A stretch of 64,000 nt of DNA from Vibrio gallicus (lineage in GTDB: Bacteria; Pseudomonadota; Gammaproteobacteria; Enterobacterales; Vibrionaceae), in the NCBI RefSeq assembly GCF_024346875.1, contig NZ_AP024872.1, positions 248,001 to 312,000 of the forward strand, read 5' to 3'. The notes below the pieces were generated by a model that saw only the letters and a program-made list of their open reading frames with translations, was not told the DNA's origin and did no database searches. Of this stretch, positions 1 through 15,000 are shown piece after piece (position 1 is the stretch's first letter; every line of letters starts with the position of its first letter). Position numbers and translations under genes: made by a program.

Positions 1-3000
1 CAAACAATATTGTGCTTCAAGCGCAGATAAACGCAGACGGCAGTTATACGGTTACTCAGTTTCAGGCGTTAGAACATAATAGCAGTGACAGCCTAAGTTT
101 AACCTTACCCATTGTGGTGACTGATACCGATAATGACGTTGCCCGAGATACCATCACTGTCAATATTATTGATGGAACTGACCCAGTAATTAGTAACAGT
201 TCAGTGACGTTATCTGACGATACCACCGAAAATCTGGCCTCCGAAATGGGATCGGTCGATCTGGTGGTGGGCAGTGATGTGGTGGAGTCGATTAATATTG
301 ATCTTAGCGATCAACAAACCGCGCAATGGGATGCAGTGACCAGCAATGGTCAATCGACCACTCTCACGGTTGTCGGTGGCAGCTTAGTGCTGACATTAGA
401 TGATGATAGTGAGGTATTACGATTTGATATCGGCCTTGATGGCCACTATGTTATCACTCAGTTCTTGCCCTTAGACCAACCCCTAGATAATCAAAGTCTG
501 TTGTCCGCTACCGTTATTGCAACCGATGCCGATGGAGACACAGATACTGCGCTGATTGATATCACTATTCAAGATGGAGTCGATCCAAGTAGTGCTGACA
601 GTACAGTGTTAGCTATAGATGAGAATGACATATCATCACTGGAAACAGGTGATATCGCACTTATTGCAGGCGTGGATGCGATAGCTAGCGTCCGATTTAA
701 TGCCAGTGTACTGAGTGATGCAGATTGGTTGGGCTTGCTTTCAGATAACCGAGCGACGCAGCTTAACCTTTCACAGGATGGCTCAGTACTAACGGTACAC
801 ATTGTCGATAATGAAGACGATGTGGTGCTAAGAGCAACAGTTAATATTGATGGCAGTTACAGTATTGAGCAGTTACAGGCGATAGAGCAAGACAGCGTAA
901 GTAATATCAATGAGTTAGATCTGATTGTAGATGCCACTGATACCGATGGTGATATTACTTCAACCAGCGTATTGGTATCCATAACCGATGGCGACGATCC
1001 GACGACAACTGCGACTAATGCAGTATTAGATGAAAATGATATTGGCACCCCAGATTACCAAGCTATTATCGGAAATATCACTCTAGTAAAGGGCAGCGAC
1101 TTGGTTGAGTCGGTAGTGATTGATAGCAGCATATTGCTCAATAGCGACTGGCTTGGCCTGACAAGTAACGGTCAGGCGGTGGAGCTTGAGTTAGATTCAA
1201 CGCTGCAAACAGGGGAAACGGACACCTTATTTGTTCGCCGCGCTGATGATAAATCTTTAGTCCTTGAGATTGTGGTAAAACTGGATGGCAGTTTTGAAAT
1301 ATCTCAACAGGCTCCGCTTGATCAGCTCTCTGGAAATAGCTTAGATCTCTCTTTACCTGTGGTTGCCAATGATTCTGACGGGGATAACAGTCACGCTGAT
1401 GTATTAATTACCGTAAATGATGGCGATGACCCTATTGGTGTTGGTGACGTTGTCACAATAAAGGAGGCCACGGAGGTGGTGTTCGGCGGTGGACAAGTAC
1501 TATTTACCCCTGGCAGTGAGGATATCGCTGATATCTCATTCGACCCGCAAGTAGTTAATGATGCCAGTTGGTTGGGGCTGATAACGAATGGCGAAGGCGT
1601 GAGCGTGGCCCTTAGTGACTCTAAAACCCTTATTGTGACTTCTGACTCTGGAAAAGAGGTCCTGAAGGTCACTATTGATAATGAAGGTAATTATCAGCTA
1701 ACCCAGTCGTTACCTATCGAACAAGATTTATCCGATGTCACTCAATTGATTTTACCGGTTATCGCCAGTGATTCAGAAGGCGATACTGGAACGGTGGATA
1801 TTGTTATCAATATCCAAGACAACCTAGCGCCAGTGGCGCAAACCAGTACCTTGCAGTACACAGAGACAGGTCAGAGCGGGCAAACAAACAGCGGCGCGAT
1901 TGTATTTGTACCGGGCTCTGATGCAGTCCAAAGTATTATTTTGGACTCTGCGGTATTAGATGACCCAGCGTGGGGCGCCTTAACCAGTAACGGGCAAGCG
2001 ACAACACTGGCATTAGATACTGCCGCTAAAACCTTGACCCTGAGTGTGGGCGCAGACCCGGTATTAGTGGTCAATATAAGTGATGATGGCAGCTACAGCG
2101 TGGTGCAAAATGCAGCCTTAGATCAGCGCGTTGCAGCGGATCTAAATGACTTGATTATACCGGTTATTGGGACCGATTTTGATGGTGACCAAAGCTCTGC
2201 CAACATCAATATTCAGATAACCGATGGCGATGAGGCAAGGGTAACAGCAAGCAGTGTTGCTATAGACGAAGATGACGTCATCGATGGCACAGCGTCTAAT
2301 TCAGGCTCTATCAACTTGATACTTGGTAGCGATACCACTGCCAGTGTCAGCTTTACCTTGTCTGAGGTGCAAAAAGGGGGATGGGAGTCGTTGACAAGCA
2401 ACGGTCAAGCGACTCAGGTAGTGACTACGGCCAATTCCATTACTGTTCAGTTAACTGACGGCACGCCAGTATTAACTCTAGCTATCGATATTGCGGGAAA
2501 CTATACAGTAACCCAACTGCAAGCATTGGATCAGATTGATGACATAACGTCACTTCAGCTCGGGGTTGATGTCATCGATAGCGATGGCGATACAGTATCA
2601 ACTGTCATCGACATTACTATTAATGATGGCGATGAATTTGCAATTGTTGCGGGAGATAATAGCTGGAATGAAGACAGCATAGGTGATGATACGCAGCCTA
2701 TTACGGGTGATCTTTTGTATCAGGGGAGTGATGCGATAGCCGATGCATCATTGAATCTTTCTGACAGTCAACGCGCGATTTGGGAGACTATCACCAGTAA
2801 TGGCGAAGCAACGACGTTAACCGTAACGGACAGCTCGATCGTAGTGAAGACGCTATCAGGGGAGACTGTTTTACAGCTGCAATTAAATGGAGATGGCAGT
2901 TACAGTATTGAACAGCTGCAAGCTATCGACCAAGATGATGATGCACTTATAAACCCCAACCAACTCAAGTTGGCTATCGATGCAGTTATTACGGATACCG

Positions 3001-6000
3001 ACGGCGACCAAACCTCTACCAATCTAAGCTTTACCATCCAAGATGGCAGTGACCCGGTTATTGTCGATGATATTGCGGATCTCTTTGAAAGCGATATTGG
3101 AGATTTGACAACGCAACCATTTACAGGGGATCTGACGCTGACAGCGGGAAGCGATGCTGTCACCTCTATAGAGATCAGTGATGCGGTTATAGATAGTCAA
3201 AGTCCATGGCAAAACTTGACCAGCAATGGCTTGTCGGTAACCGCTTCTTTGTCGTCCAGCCTGCAAACCAATATCAATGATACCTTATCTCTTCGCCTCG
3301 ATGATGGCACGTTAGTCATGCAGGTGATCGTGAATATTGATGGCAGTTACACTGTCGATCTGCGTCAGCCCTTGGATCAGGATGTCAGTAACCTCACTCG
3401 CTTGCTGATCCCAGTACAGGTCACTGACAGTGATCTGGATAGCGCCTTGGCAACCATTACCGTACAAGTTACTGACGGTGATGACCCTAGCGGCATTGAT
3501 AGTGATGTGTCATGGACAGAAACAACCACAGAGCAAGCCATGAGTGGCACTATCGATTTTAGTGCCGGCAGTGAGGATATCCAAAGTATTGAGTTTGATC
3601 CCGCACTGCTGCTCGCGGCAGATTGGATTGGGCTACTTAGCGAAGGAGAGTCGGTATCGGTTGCGCTAACCAATGGCAATAAGACCTTAACCGTGACAGG
3701 GGCTGATTCTGATGCGCTTATTTTGAGTGTGAGCATAGATAACGATGGCAACTATGATATCACCCAGCATCGACCTATTGAGCAAAATGGTGCAACCAAT
3801 AGTAATAACTTAGTGCTGCCGGTATTGGCCAAAGACTCCGATGGTGATTCGGGTAGCGCTGCAATCAATATCACGATTAATGATGCGCTGGCACCGAGTG
3901 GTGAGGATGCCAATCTCAACGTGCAAGAACAAGGCCTGCCAACGATTAGCAGTGGTGAGATTGTTTTTAGCGTGAATAGCGATTCAATTGAAAGCTATCG
4001 ATTTGATGAGGATATTGCCAGTGACCCTATATGGACAGCGCTAACCAGTAACGGACAAGCCACAACCCTTAACGTTACCGATGCCCTAATTACGCTCTCA
4101 CTACATAGTGATTCGAACGTGGTTGTTCTCGAACTAGCGCTGGACGCGAATGGGGGTTTTACCCTGACCCAAAACCTGCCTTTAGATCAAGATGTGATAA
4201 GCAATATTAACCAGCTGGTAGCTGGAGTTATCGCTACAGATTTTGATGGTGATAGTGCGAGTGCAGATATCATCATCAACATTACCGATGGCGCAGATCC
4301 CAAGATAACAGATGGCACATTGAGTCTTATTGAGGGGGTTGATGGCACTGTAACTAATGGCTTTTTAACTATTACTAAGGGCATCGATGATATTGCCAGT
4401 GTTCAGTTTGATGAAGCGGTTATTGATGATCCGGCTTGGGGAAATATTACCAGTGATGGACAAGCGACTCAGGTACAACTGAATGGCGATAAAAACCAAA
4501 TTATTGTCTTTAAAGGGGGAGATGTCAGTAATGAAGTGCTTAAAATCACCCTGAATGAAGATGGCAGTTACACCTTGGTTGAAAGTGATGCGATTGACCA
4601 ACCGAATGAGACTGACCCGGTACGGCTATCTGTTAATGTCATTGTGACGGACACCGATAATGACTTTGATAGCGGTACGATTAACATCAGTATTTACGAC
4701 GGTGATGCGCCTATTGTTAATGACGCTGTGGTAGATATCACTGAGATTGAAGGGCAGCAGAGCTTTAGTGAAAAGATTGAGGTGATTGCGGGTACAGATG
4801 CGATTACCGAGTTTCGCATTGATAGCAGCATTACCTCAGATACGAACTGGATTAATTTGGTCTCGAATGACCAATCTACTGACGTGTTATTGTCGGCGGA
4901 TGGGCGTCTATTGACGGTGTTTATCACTGGTGATGTGAATAATAAGGTTCTTGAGGTGCAACTCAATGACCTGCTGGGTAACTACACAGTAACCCAATTT
5001 CAAGCCGTGGATCATACGGCGCTAGAAGATCTGCTACTTAATATACCCGTCACGGCGACCGATTCCGATGGGACTCAAGCGAGCGGTAATATTGCCGTGA
5101 CGATTAGTGATGGTGATGCCCCTACCATTAGTGATGATAGTCAAAGCTGGAGTGAGGACGATATCGGCGATATCTTCCCGATTTTTACCAATGTTGACTT
5201 GGTCACCGGCAGTGATGATATCGCGTTGATGCGCTTTGTGTTAAGTGAGCAGCAGACCGATGATTGGAGTGCATTGACCAGTAACAATCAGTCAATCGTA
5301 TTAACGGTGACCGACTCTGAGGTTCGCGCCAGCCTAGCCGATGGCAGTGTGGTGTTGGTTGTTAGTTTAAACCTTGATGGCAGCTATGATATTGAACAGC
5401 TGCAAGGGTTAGATCAGGATGCTTCAGGCATTACTAAGCTAAGCCTTGGCGTTGAGGTCGAAGATAGCGATGGTGATGGTGATACGGCAACGATTGATTT
5501 TACGATTGCCGATGGCCAAACCATCACCACAGATCCAGCACAGGTGCGCTGGAGTGAAGACCAGATAACAGATAGTGGTTATAGCTTTAGTGGCGATCTC
5601 AATTATCAGGGCAGTGATGGGATTGAGAGTGCGGTACTCGACCTGACTACAGTGCAAACGGCGGCATGGAATACGATTACCATTGATGGTGAGGCGACCA
5701 CGCTTGAACAAAATGCGCAAAGCCTTGTGGTGCGTAGCAATGGCGTGATTGCTCTGCAATTGAGTTTAAACAACGATGGCAGTTTTGAGTTAGAACAATT
5801 TCTGGCTATTGACCAAGACAACAGCACCAGCGATCAAACCTTGTTAAGCGCAGGGGTTATCTTCACCGATAGCGATGGGGATGTAACTAACTCAAGTATT
5901 TCGGTCACTATAGATGATGGACAAAACGTATCATTAAGCGATAAGACTGAGCAATGGAACGAAGATGATATAGGCACAACGGATCAACCTATTGTTGGCA

Positions 6001-9000
6001 ATATTGAGCTTAGCCTCGGGCCAGATGGTTTAGATCAACTTAGCTTTGAGTTAAGTGCGGATCAGCGCAGTGCGTGGAATGCTATCACGAGTAATGGCCA
6101 GAGTACCAACCTAGTGGAAGGGGAACGCTCTCTAGAGCTGCAACTGGCCGATGGTACACTGATACTCTCTATCTCTATGGATATAAATGGCGTTTATACC
6201 ATTGAACAGTTTGATGCGATTGACCAGCCGAGCACGGACATCAGCGCGCTTGAGGTTGGCATTCTTGCCCTAGATAAAGATGGAGATGAAACGCGCAGTA
6301 GTATCAATCTCAATATTGAAGATGGCACAAATATCGGGTTAAGAAATCGCCGCGTTACATTTAGTGACGATGATATTGGCAGTGACTCGTTACCGATAAC
6401 CGGTGATTTGCGATTACTGGAAGGCAGCGATGACCTAGCAAGCTTTGGTTTTAACCTCACTAACGGTCAGACCAATACCTTAAACAGTATTACCAGTAAT
6501 GGTGAGCAAACGTCATTTTTGGTGACAGAAGATAATACCTTAATTACGGTATTTCTTGATTCTTCCCCCGATAGCTCGGTTCTGAGCATAAGACTAAACA
6601 CCGATGCCAATGGACAATTTGATGGCACCTTTAGTGTTGAGCAATTCGAAGCGATTGATCAGACCAATAATCGTGACCGACTGGACTTAGCATTGCGGGT
6701 AGAGCTGCAAGATACAGATGGGGATATAACTAGGGCAAATGCTCGAGTTCGAATTAATGATGGTACAGATCCCACGGTTATCGATGATGTTATTGAGCTG
6801 GTGTGGAATGAGAACAATATTGTGGGTGGCATTGATTTCCCAATAACAGGGGACATAGGTTTAGCCGCTGGAGTCGATGCGATTAGCTCAGTTGGTTTTG
6901 CGTTAACGTCGACCCAACAAACAACATGGGATGCATTGACCTCAAATGGCTCTGATACCCAGCTTATTATAAGCAGTGACGGCCAAACCTTGACCTTAGT
7001 CACCGGTGATACCAACCAAGATGTGGTGTTAATCGGTATCATTGATATCAATGGTAACTTTAGTTTTGAGCAGAGATTGCCCCTTGACCAATTTGCCACT
7101 GACGATACCAACCGTCTGGATGTAACTGTCGAGGTAACCGACAGCGATAGCGATGTGGTGACTAAGGATATTTCATTAGTCATTGAGGACGGGGAAGACC
7201 CAGATTCCGTCGACCAAACGGAAGCGGTAAATGAGGATGTGACCCTTGACCAAGACAGTGAGCAAATTGAGGGAACGATTGAGCTAAGCAAAGGGATTGA
7301 TGCCATTGCGCAGGTGAGATTTGATGCAGGTGTATTAACTGATCCAGCGTGGACGAGTCTAATCAGCAATAACCAAGCACTTGAGTTAGAGTTGAATGCA
7401 GATGGCACAATACTTACCTTACATGTGGCAGGTAACAGCAGTGATGTGGTGCTCATTGCCGGTGTTGATATAGATGGCAGATACAATATCGAGTTACTAC
7501 AAGCCCTTGAGCAAGACAACAATGGCTCTGATAGTAATATTCTTAATCTGGTAGTGAATGCGATTGATAGCGATGGGGATGTGAGTCCATCACGCATCAC
7601 TATTGAAATAGCTGATGGTACAGACCCGCAAGTAGATCTGACCCCACCTCTTACGGTAGATGAAAGTCATATTGACCAAGGAGATAGCAGTTCAACGCCA
7701 ATCCAAGGCGGTAGCAACCCAGATGGCTCTTTAGAGGTTGGAAGCTCTGTCGTTACCTATATACAGGGGAGTGATGATGTTGAGGCTTTCTATGTTGATA
7801 CTGATAGCATCAGTGCCAGTTACATAGACAGTAATGGCCAAACACAACCGCTGCCACTTACCTATCAAGGCGTTGCCATTACCTTTATCGCAGTAGCGGG
7901 TGGATACATGGGTATTGCGACGGTTGACGGTGCGCCACTAGATATCCTTTCAATCCAACTGAATAATACTGTGGGTAGTAGTGATTTCGGACGCTTTGAC
8001 TTTGAGATAATTCGCGCTATCGATCACCCAATTGCTGATGTTGCAGACACCGTAAGTATTCGTCTTCCTGTCTTTGTGCAAGATATGGACGGTGATACCT
8101 CACCTTCTCAGGATTTGATTGTCAATGTGACCGATGATGTGCCAGAAGTGGTGAGTAAGTCTATCTCGGTAGTTGAAGGGGATGACAGAGTCAGTGTTAA
8201 CCTTTTAAGGCAAGATGGCCTAGATACCGATGGTGCAGATGACGGCGTATTGACCGCAATTACTATTGGAGATACCACCTTAAGTGTTGACCCAACTCAG
8301 GGGTTTCAGAGCTTTAATCTTTATAGTGATGGCAGCTCACCTCTAAATCCAAGTGACCCTCTGTTGTTGATGGGAGTACTTGAGGTGCACCCTGATGGCC
8401 GAGTTCGATTTACCGCTGAATCGGATGTCCTACAAAGTGGGGATTTGGTGGATATAAGCGTGGCAGTAACTGCCACAGACAGCGACGGTGATACCGATAC
8501 CACGCCGATAACGATTACTGTTGATGATATTAGCTCGCAGATCACCTTATCACAGGCCAGCGGCAGTGAGGATGCTGGACGCAGTGTGACTTTAGGTGAT
8601 ACCAACCCTCAAGATAATATTCTCGTAGCGGATGCGCCAATTAAGGTCAACATTAGCGTTAATACTGGCGATTTTGATAATAGCGAACAACTCGGTGATA
8701 TCACTATTAAGGATGTGGACCCTGGCGAGGGGGCGTTCTATTTCTATGATGGCAGTAATTACGTTGCACTTGCGGTGGTGAATGGAGCGGTGACGTTAAC
8801 TCAAGCGCAACTGCAAACCTCCACCTTGGATAATCAAAACTGGAGCGTAGAGAATCTATACTTTGTTCCTGCTCGTCATCAAGGCAGCGAGGGCGTGGAT
8901 TATCGCTATTCGATAGAGATTAACGTACAGCGTGCAGGAGTGGACAGTGAAACCTTGTCTGGAGAGCTGACTGTCGAGGTGGTAGCGGTGGCCGATAGCG

Positions 9001-12000
9001 CAACCTGGGATCCACTCGACAATAGCTATGTGGTTACTGTGGATGAAGATGACAGTGATGCCCAGCTGAGTATTTTGGCAAAAACACAAGATGCGGATGG
9101 CTCAGAAAGCCTCTCTTATGAAGTCAGTTTTGTGGCCGATTATGGACAGCAACTTTTAGTCGATGGTGTGGCTCAAACACCAGATAGCAATGGACTATAC
9201 ATCATCACCGCAGATGATATCGGTAAGGTGAGCGTTAATCCTGCTGATGACTGGAGTGGGGCAATTCAGCTGAAAGTTGTTGCTATTACCAGCGAAACCG
9301 ACCCAAATGCCGCACTTGCCGAAGCCCGTTCAGAAGTGCGTTACTTTACTATTAATGTGAATCCAATCGCAGATGAAGGCGCACTGACGGTCACTCGTAT
9401 CGTCATTGATGAAGATACAACCACTACGCTAGATCAGCATATTCAAATGGCCTCGCCTCAAGATATGGATGGGTCAGAGTCATTGTTTGTGGAGATCTCC
9501 AATCTGTTAGATAGCAATGGTAATCCTGCAACCTTGAATTGGTTAGGTGACCCAGCCGATAATCCTATTGTGGAAGTATCCAGCGGCGTGTTTGAAGTGG
9601 CTTACTCCCAGTTATCTCAGGTTGAATTTGTGCCATTTATTCATAGCAACCTAGATTTTGAGTTTACTGTGACAGGTATCATTCGCGACCAAGCGCACGT
9701 GCTTGACCCTGCGAATGAGCTTGCTGGTGGTGGAACCGCAGGGGTTGCTAGTGATGATCGACGACTCGATGCTCGTCAAATTGTGGTGGATTTGAAAGGG
9801 GTGGCCGATGCCCCGATTGTAGATATCGATGGCATTGGCGATATATGGGAAGCGATAACTAACGACCAAGGCTTTACCACTGGCATTCAAACCACGATTG
9901 ATGAGAACCAAGACCTACCTTTGACCTTTAGTATTATCTCGGGGGAATTGATTGATTCGCCAATGGATAACTCAGAGTCGATCGCAGTTCTTCTTTCAAA
10001 TATTCCTGAAGGTGTTGAGCTTATCGATGAAGACAATAACTCCATTGATTTGGTGTTTGTTGATTACGATGATGATGGGCAACCCGTTTATCAGGCGAAC
10101 TTGACTGAAGCTGGGGTTGATTCAGGCATCATTGTACGTCCTGCAAACTCTTCAACTCAAAATATAGAGTTAAAGGTGACGATTGTTGTGACGGAAAATG
10201 ATGGTGCCTCAGAGGTTTTTGAGGGCAACGTTGTTATTAAGGTTCAGCCGGTCATTGATGCTCAGGTGGCCTATTCGGCTAGGGCAGTTGGTGACGAGGA
10301 TGAGTTTATTGTTATCGACTGGCTGCCAACAGGCTCTAATTTTCCGGATGTTGATGAAAAAATCTCATTTTTACGTCTAGAAGGGATCCCCGAAGGGTCC
10401 GCGATACGAATTGATGGTAATGAAATAGAAGCGAGTGAGCTTCAAATCATTGATGGTGAAATACTTATCCCATTTCGAGATGAAGAAGGTGGCTTGGTTG
10501 AGGGCTGGCTTGGTTTACTCGATGGCAGCAGCCGCATTGAGATCCGCCCCCCACAAGATGACAGTACCGACTTTGAATTAACCGCTGTGTTGGTTGTAAC
10601 CGAGAGCGATTACGAGTTACAACAAGGCATTGACCCTAACGAAGGGCGAGCATTTAAGGAGATCACAGGCACGATTGATGTTGTTGTAAAACCCGTTGTT
10701 GAAGACGGCGCAATGTTAAGCGTGTTTGATCAAGATGATCCAGATACCGCGCTAACTGCTATTGAAGCGGATGCAGAAGGCAAGGTGCGCTTTACTATCA
10801 ATAATAATGATAACGAAGCCGGCCGTTATAGTATCAATATTGATGATTTAGACTCGTCCGATAATGAGGGTGTTGCTAATCCGCCATATGAGTTAGTTGA
10901 CCAGTTGGTGGTTGATTTTAATACAACAGATCCCACTATTCTTGACCAACTGATCGTATTGGGTGCTGTTAATAATGGCGATGGCACCTGGGTAATAACC
11001 GATGAAAATAGCTTTGAAATACTCGCGCCTAACGGCTTAGTTATCGCGGATGATCAAGATTCGAGCTTCTCGGAACTTAACATTACCTTTGTGGCGCTGG
11101 CTTATGACCGAGGTGATGAGAATGAAGGCGGTGGGGAAAGAGCACGTAAAGAAACCGACATTACACTTCGTTTCCCTGAAATCATCTCGGGCAATGACAG
11201 TATTGCCGCTGATATAGGGGTTAACACTGATGCAGACGATATTATCCTCGGTATTGAAGACGGTGGGGCTATCGATCTTGGACAACAGATCAGTGATAAA
11301 AATATATTTGAGGTAGTAAACGCCGATAACGTAAGCGATCAACTGTCTATTGTGTTCAAAGGCCAAGCTCTACCCGCTGGTTTTTCTATCAATGGTGCAG
11401 ATTACGACTATGTGAATGATGAGTATATCTACCTTGCGCAGATAAACCCTGACGGCACGATTTCAGGCACGGGTGGGCTGACGCTAAGTACACCCAACGA
11501 TTATGCTGGAGATTTGATTCTAAATTTCTTGGCCGTTACAACGGATACCTTGTCAGGGCATGAAAAAAGCTTCAGCTTATCGTTACCAATTGCTATCTCA
11601 CCTGAAGTCGAGGCGGATCAAAGCTTATCGGTTGAAATTGTCGGGACTAGCGGACTCAATGATGAACTGTTACCCGTAAATAGCTCTGTTACTTCTGATG
11701 TTGAAGTATTCCAACCTGGCATTGCTTATGAAGATGGGCTGATACACCTCAATATTGATGTGTCATCTACTGATCTTGATGTGGATCTGACGCGAGGTGT
11801 AGAGGAGATCCAATCGATTACGATTGCAGTTAGTGACCCTAGTGAGGGCTGGTTAGTTGATACTGATGGCAATCTAGTGGAGTCAATTACCCTTAATTAT
11901 GATCCGCAAAACCCCAATGCTGTGAATGATTTCTTGCAGAATGTACGCTTTAAACCGGCGCAGCACTTTCCTGAGGGAGACAGTGATAATACGGTATCGC

Positions 12001-15000
12001 TTACTATTTCTGGTTCTATTACCGATACCACCGATTTCGATGAAACCGATGGCTATACCAAGGGTACAGATCAAGACTCAGTTGTAGGCTTTAGCGGTGA
12101 GGTATCGTTTGAAATTGTTCCAGTACTAGATCCAATTATCGTCGCAGGGGGAGACCGCTCGAGTAAGATCGTAATTACCGGTCAAGAAGATACCGATATT
12201 ACCCTTGATCAGGTTAATGGTGACCCATTTGTGGTGTCACTGACTGATACAGACGGTTCGGAAGAGTTTGTATCGATTCGTCTGACGGATGTACCAGATG
12301 GCTTTTTGGTTCGCTCTCGAAATGAAACCGGTGATGATGGCTTTAGTGTAAAAAATAATGGTAATGGGTTCTGGACTATTCAACTTAATGACACTGAGGC
12401 AACCAGCGTATCTTTTGATGATATCGTTATTACTCCAGCTGAGAACTTTAGCGGCACCGTTGATATCGGCATTCTGGTGTTTACCCAAGAGCAAGACTTA
12501 GCTGTACCTACCGAGCATAACGCAGAGTTTACCTTGGTGGTGTTACCGCAAGGGGATACAGTTGATAGCGATATATCAACCTCAGTAATTGGTGTTGAAA
12601 ATCAGGATATTGAGATCTTACTTAATGCCTATATCGTTGATAACGATTACGCATTACCGGGCAATGGTAGCGGCGGTAATTACCTAGAATCGGCACCTGA
12701 GACGCTGCGAATCACCGTTGAGAATGTACCGCAGGGTGGTGTTATCAAGCTAGAAGACGGCACTGTATTTACTGACAATGGCGATGGCAGTTGGGTGCTT
12801 GATGTTGAAGCGCAGCAGTTGGACAAAATTGTATTTAACTCCGGTGACAACAACTCATCAAACTGGGATCCCGCGCAGATCACCGTCAAGGTGCAATCGG
12901 TGGATACCGGTTTAAATGATTTCCAAAGCTTAGGTAGCGCAACAGAGCAAGTGGTCGATATCTCCATAGAAGCGGTCAATGACCAGCCCATGTTCGGCGG
13001 TGTAGCTGATCTTACCAGTGTTGAAGATGATGAATACAACATAACCAATCTTTCTATTTCAGACCCAGATACAGCGGATGACCCGCTCGCGGTTTACACC
13101 TTTACTATCAGTGTTGATAGCGGCTTACTCGCCTTTGCAGATGATGCTGAGCAGCAGTTTGGTATCTCGATTACGCCTGATATCGCCACCGATTCCTTAC
13201 AGCTAACGGGGACCGTGGCACAAATCAACGCCGCACTAGCCGATGGGGTTCGATTTAACCCAGATGCGGATTTTTATGGTCAGGTCAGCGTTGATATCAG
13301 CATAGATGACGGCGGAAATATCGGGGTCGTGGGTGAACCCAACACGAATGCTGGAAGCTTTATTATTGATGTCGAGCCAAAGAATGACCAACCAATTATT
13401 AGTTCAATAGCCGATAGTACAGTGCTAGAGGATGGCTCTGTAACCCTTACCGATATCGCCATTAGCGATGTGGATGCACTGGATAATCCAGATACTCAGT
13501 ATACAGTGACCTTATCTGTCCCAAGTGGCCAAGGTAGTTTTGGTTTTGTGGGTGATCCCGATGACTTTTCCGTCATTGTTAGCGGGCTAGATTCCGATAA
13601 TGTCGCCATCGATGGTACGGTTTTACAGATAAATGCGTTGCTTAGTATGGGGGTAATTTTTTCTCCGGCAGCAGATTATAACGGTACCACAACGGTGACG
13701 GTCGAGGTTGATGACAACGGAAACCTTGGAGTGGTAGGTGAACCCAATACGAACCAAGTCACCTTTGATATTGAGGTTATCGCGGAAAATGACGCTCCGC
13801 TTAACCAATTACCGACCGATATTATTGTCGATGAAGGCAGTGAGATTAAGGTGACTGGCATCCAAGTGAGCGATGTGGACTATACGGGGATGTTCTCAAG
13901 CAGTGCCATTGAGGTCATCTTGAGCGTTGATATCGGCCTTATTGATGTGGTGACGAGTAACAGCAATGTTGTGATTACGAGTAATGCGACTAGCCGTGTT
14001 GTGTTAAACGGCCCGATAGATGATGTGAATGCCGTACTGGCAGAGGTTGCTGCAAGTGATGGTATATTTTATCGCAACCAACAAGGTAGCGATGCCGCTC
14101 AATTGACGGTCACAACTCGCGACAACGGAGTGTTTGATGATAATGGGACGGTTGAATCCGATAGTGATAGCGTCACTATTACCATAAACCCTGTAGCCAA
14201 CGCGCCAACGCTAGCCCTAGACCCAAGCGCAAAGCGCAGTCTAAATACCTTAATTACTGAAAGCGCAATCCAAAGCCGAGGCATTCCTGTTATTGGTTTG
14301 ATAGCGGCACTAACCGATATTGGTGAGGCTCTATCGATTGAGATTCGCGGTCTAGATGCCAACGCTATTGTTGAAGCTAACAGCGGAAGTGTTGTTGTAG
14401 ACAATGGAGTATGGGTATTGGATGAAACGGCATTGTCGAGTGCGGTGGTGAAGTATCCAAATCCGATTACACCATTGGATCTCGACTTTGAGGTGGTGGC
14501 CGTTTCTAAAGAGTTTGATGGCGTAACAGAGTTAGATTCAGCAGATTCTATAGCCGTTCCTTATACTGTAACTGTGGTTGCCGATGATGCACAACTCGAT
14601 GCTTCGGCTGAGTTGGACTCTACGACTGTAGTGAGTGGTGACGATGCCAGCGTGATCATTGGTTCGAGCAATGATGATGAGCTTATTGGCGGTGAAGGGG
14701 ATGATATACTCGATGGTGGATTAGGCGCAGATATCTTAACCGGAGGGGGCGGAGCCGATAGCTTTATTTGGCAAGTCATCGATGACACTGTTGAAGATAT
14801 TATTACTGATTTCAACGTGACAGACGGCGATAGCATTGATTTAGTGAGTATCTTTGATGAACTAGAAACCAATCTTGACCTTGATTCACTACTGGATGAT
14901 TTCGCAGATTCACAGCAGTTAGTTGTGAGTCACATAGATAATACCGATGATATTAAGGTCGATATCACACTTGATACGCAGCAACAGTCAATTGTAGTAA

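Noticed and set aside
12..14. GTG at base 12 as the adhesin start
   Set aside because: The frame is open before it, it lies in the middle of a repeat unit, and no signal or retention domain follows. The gene begins outside the window.
569..14872. Many reverse-strand open frames under the adhesin gene
   Set aside because: They are shadows of the repetitive low-stop coding strand, with biased Ser/Thr-rich composition and no ribosome sites.
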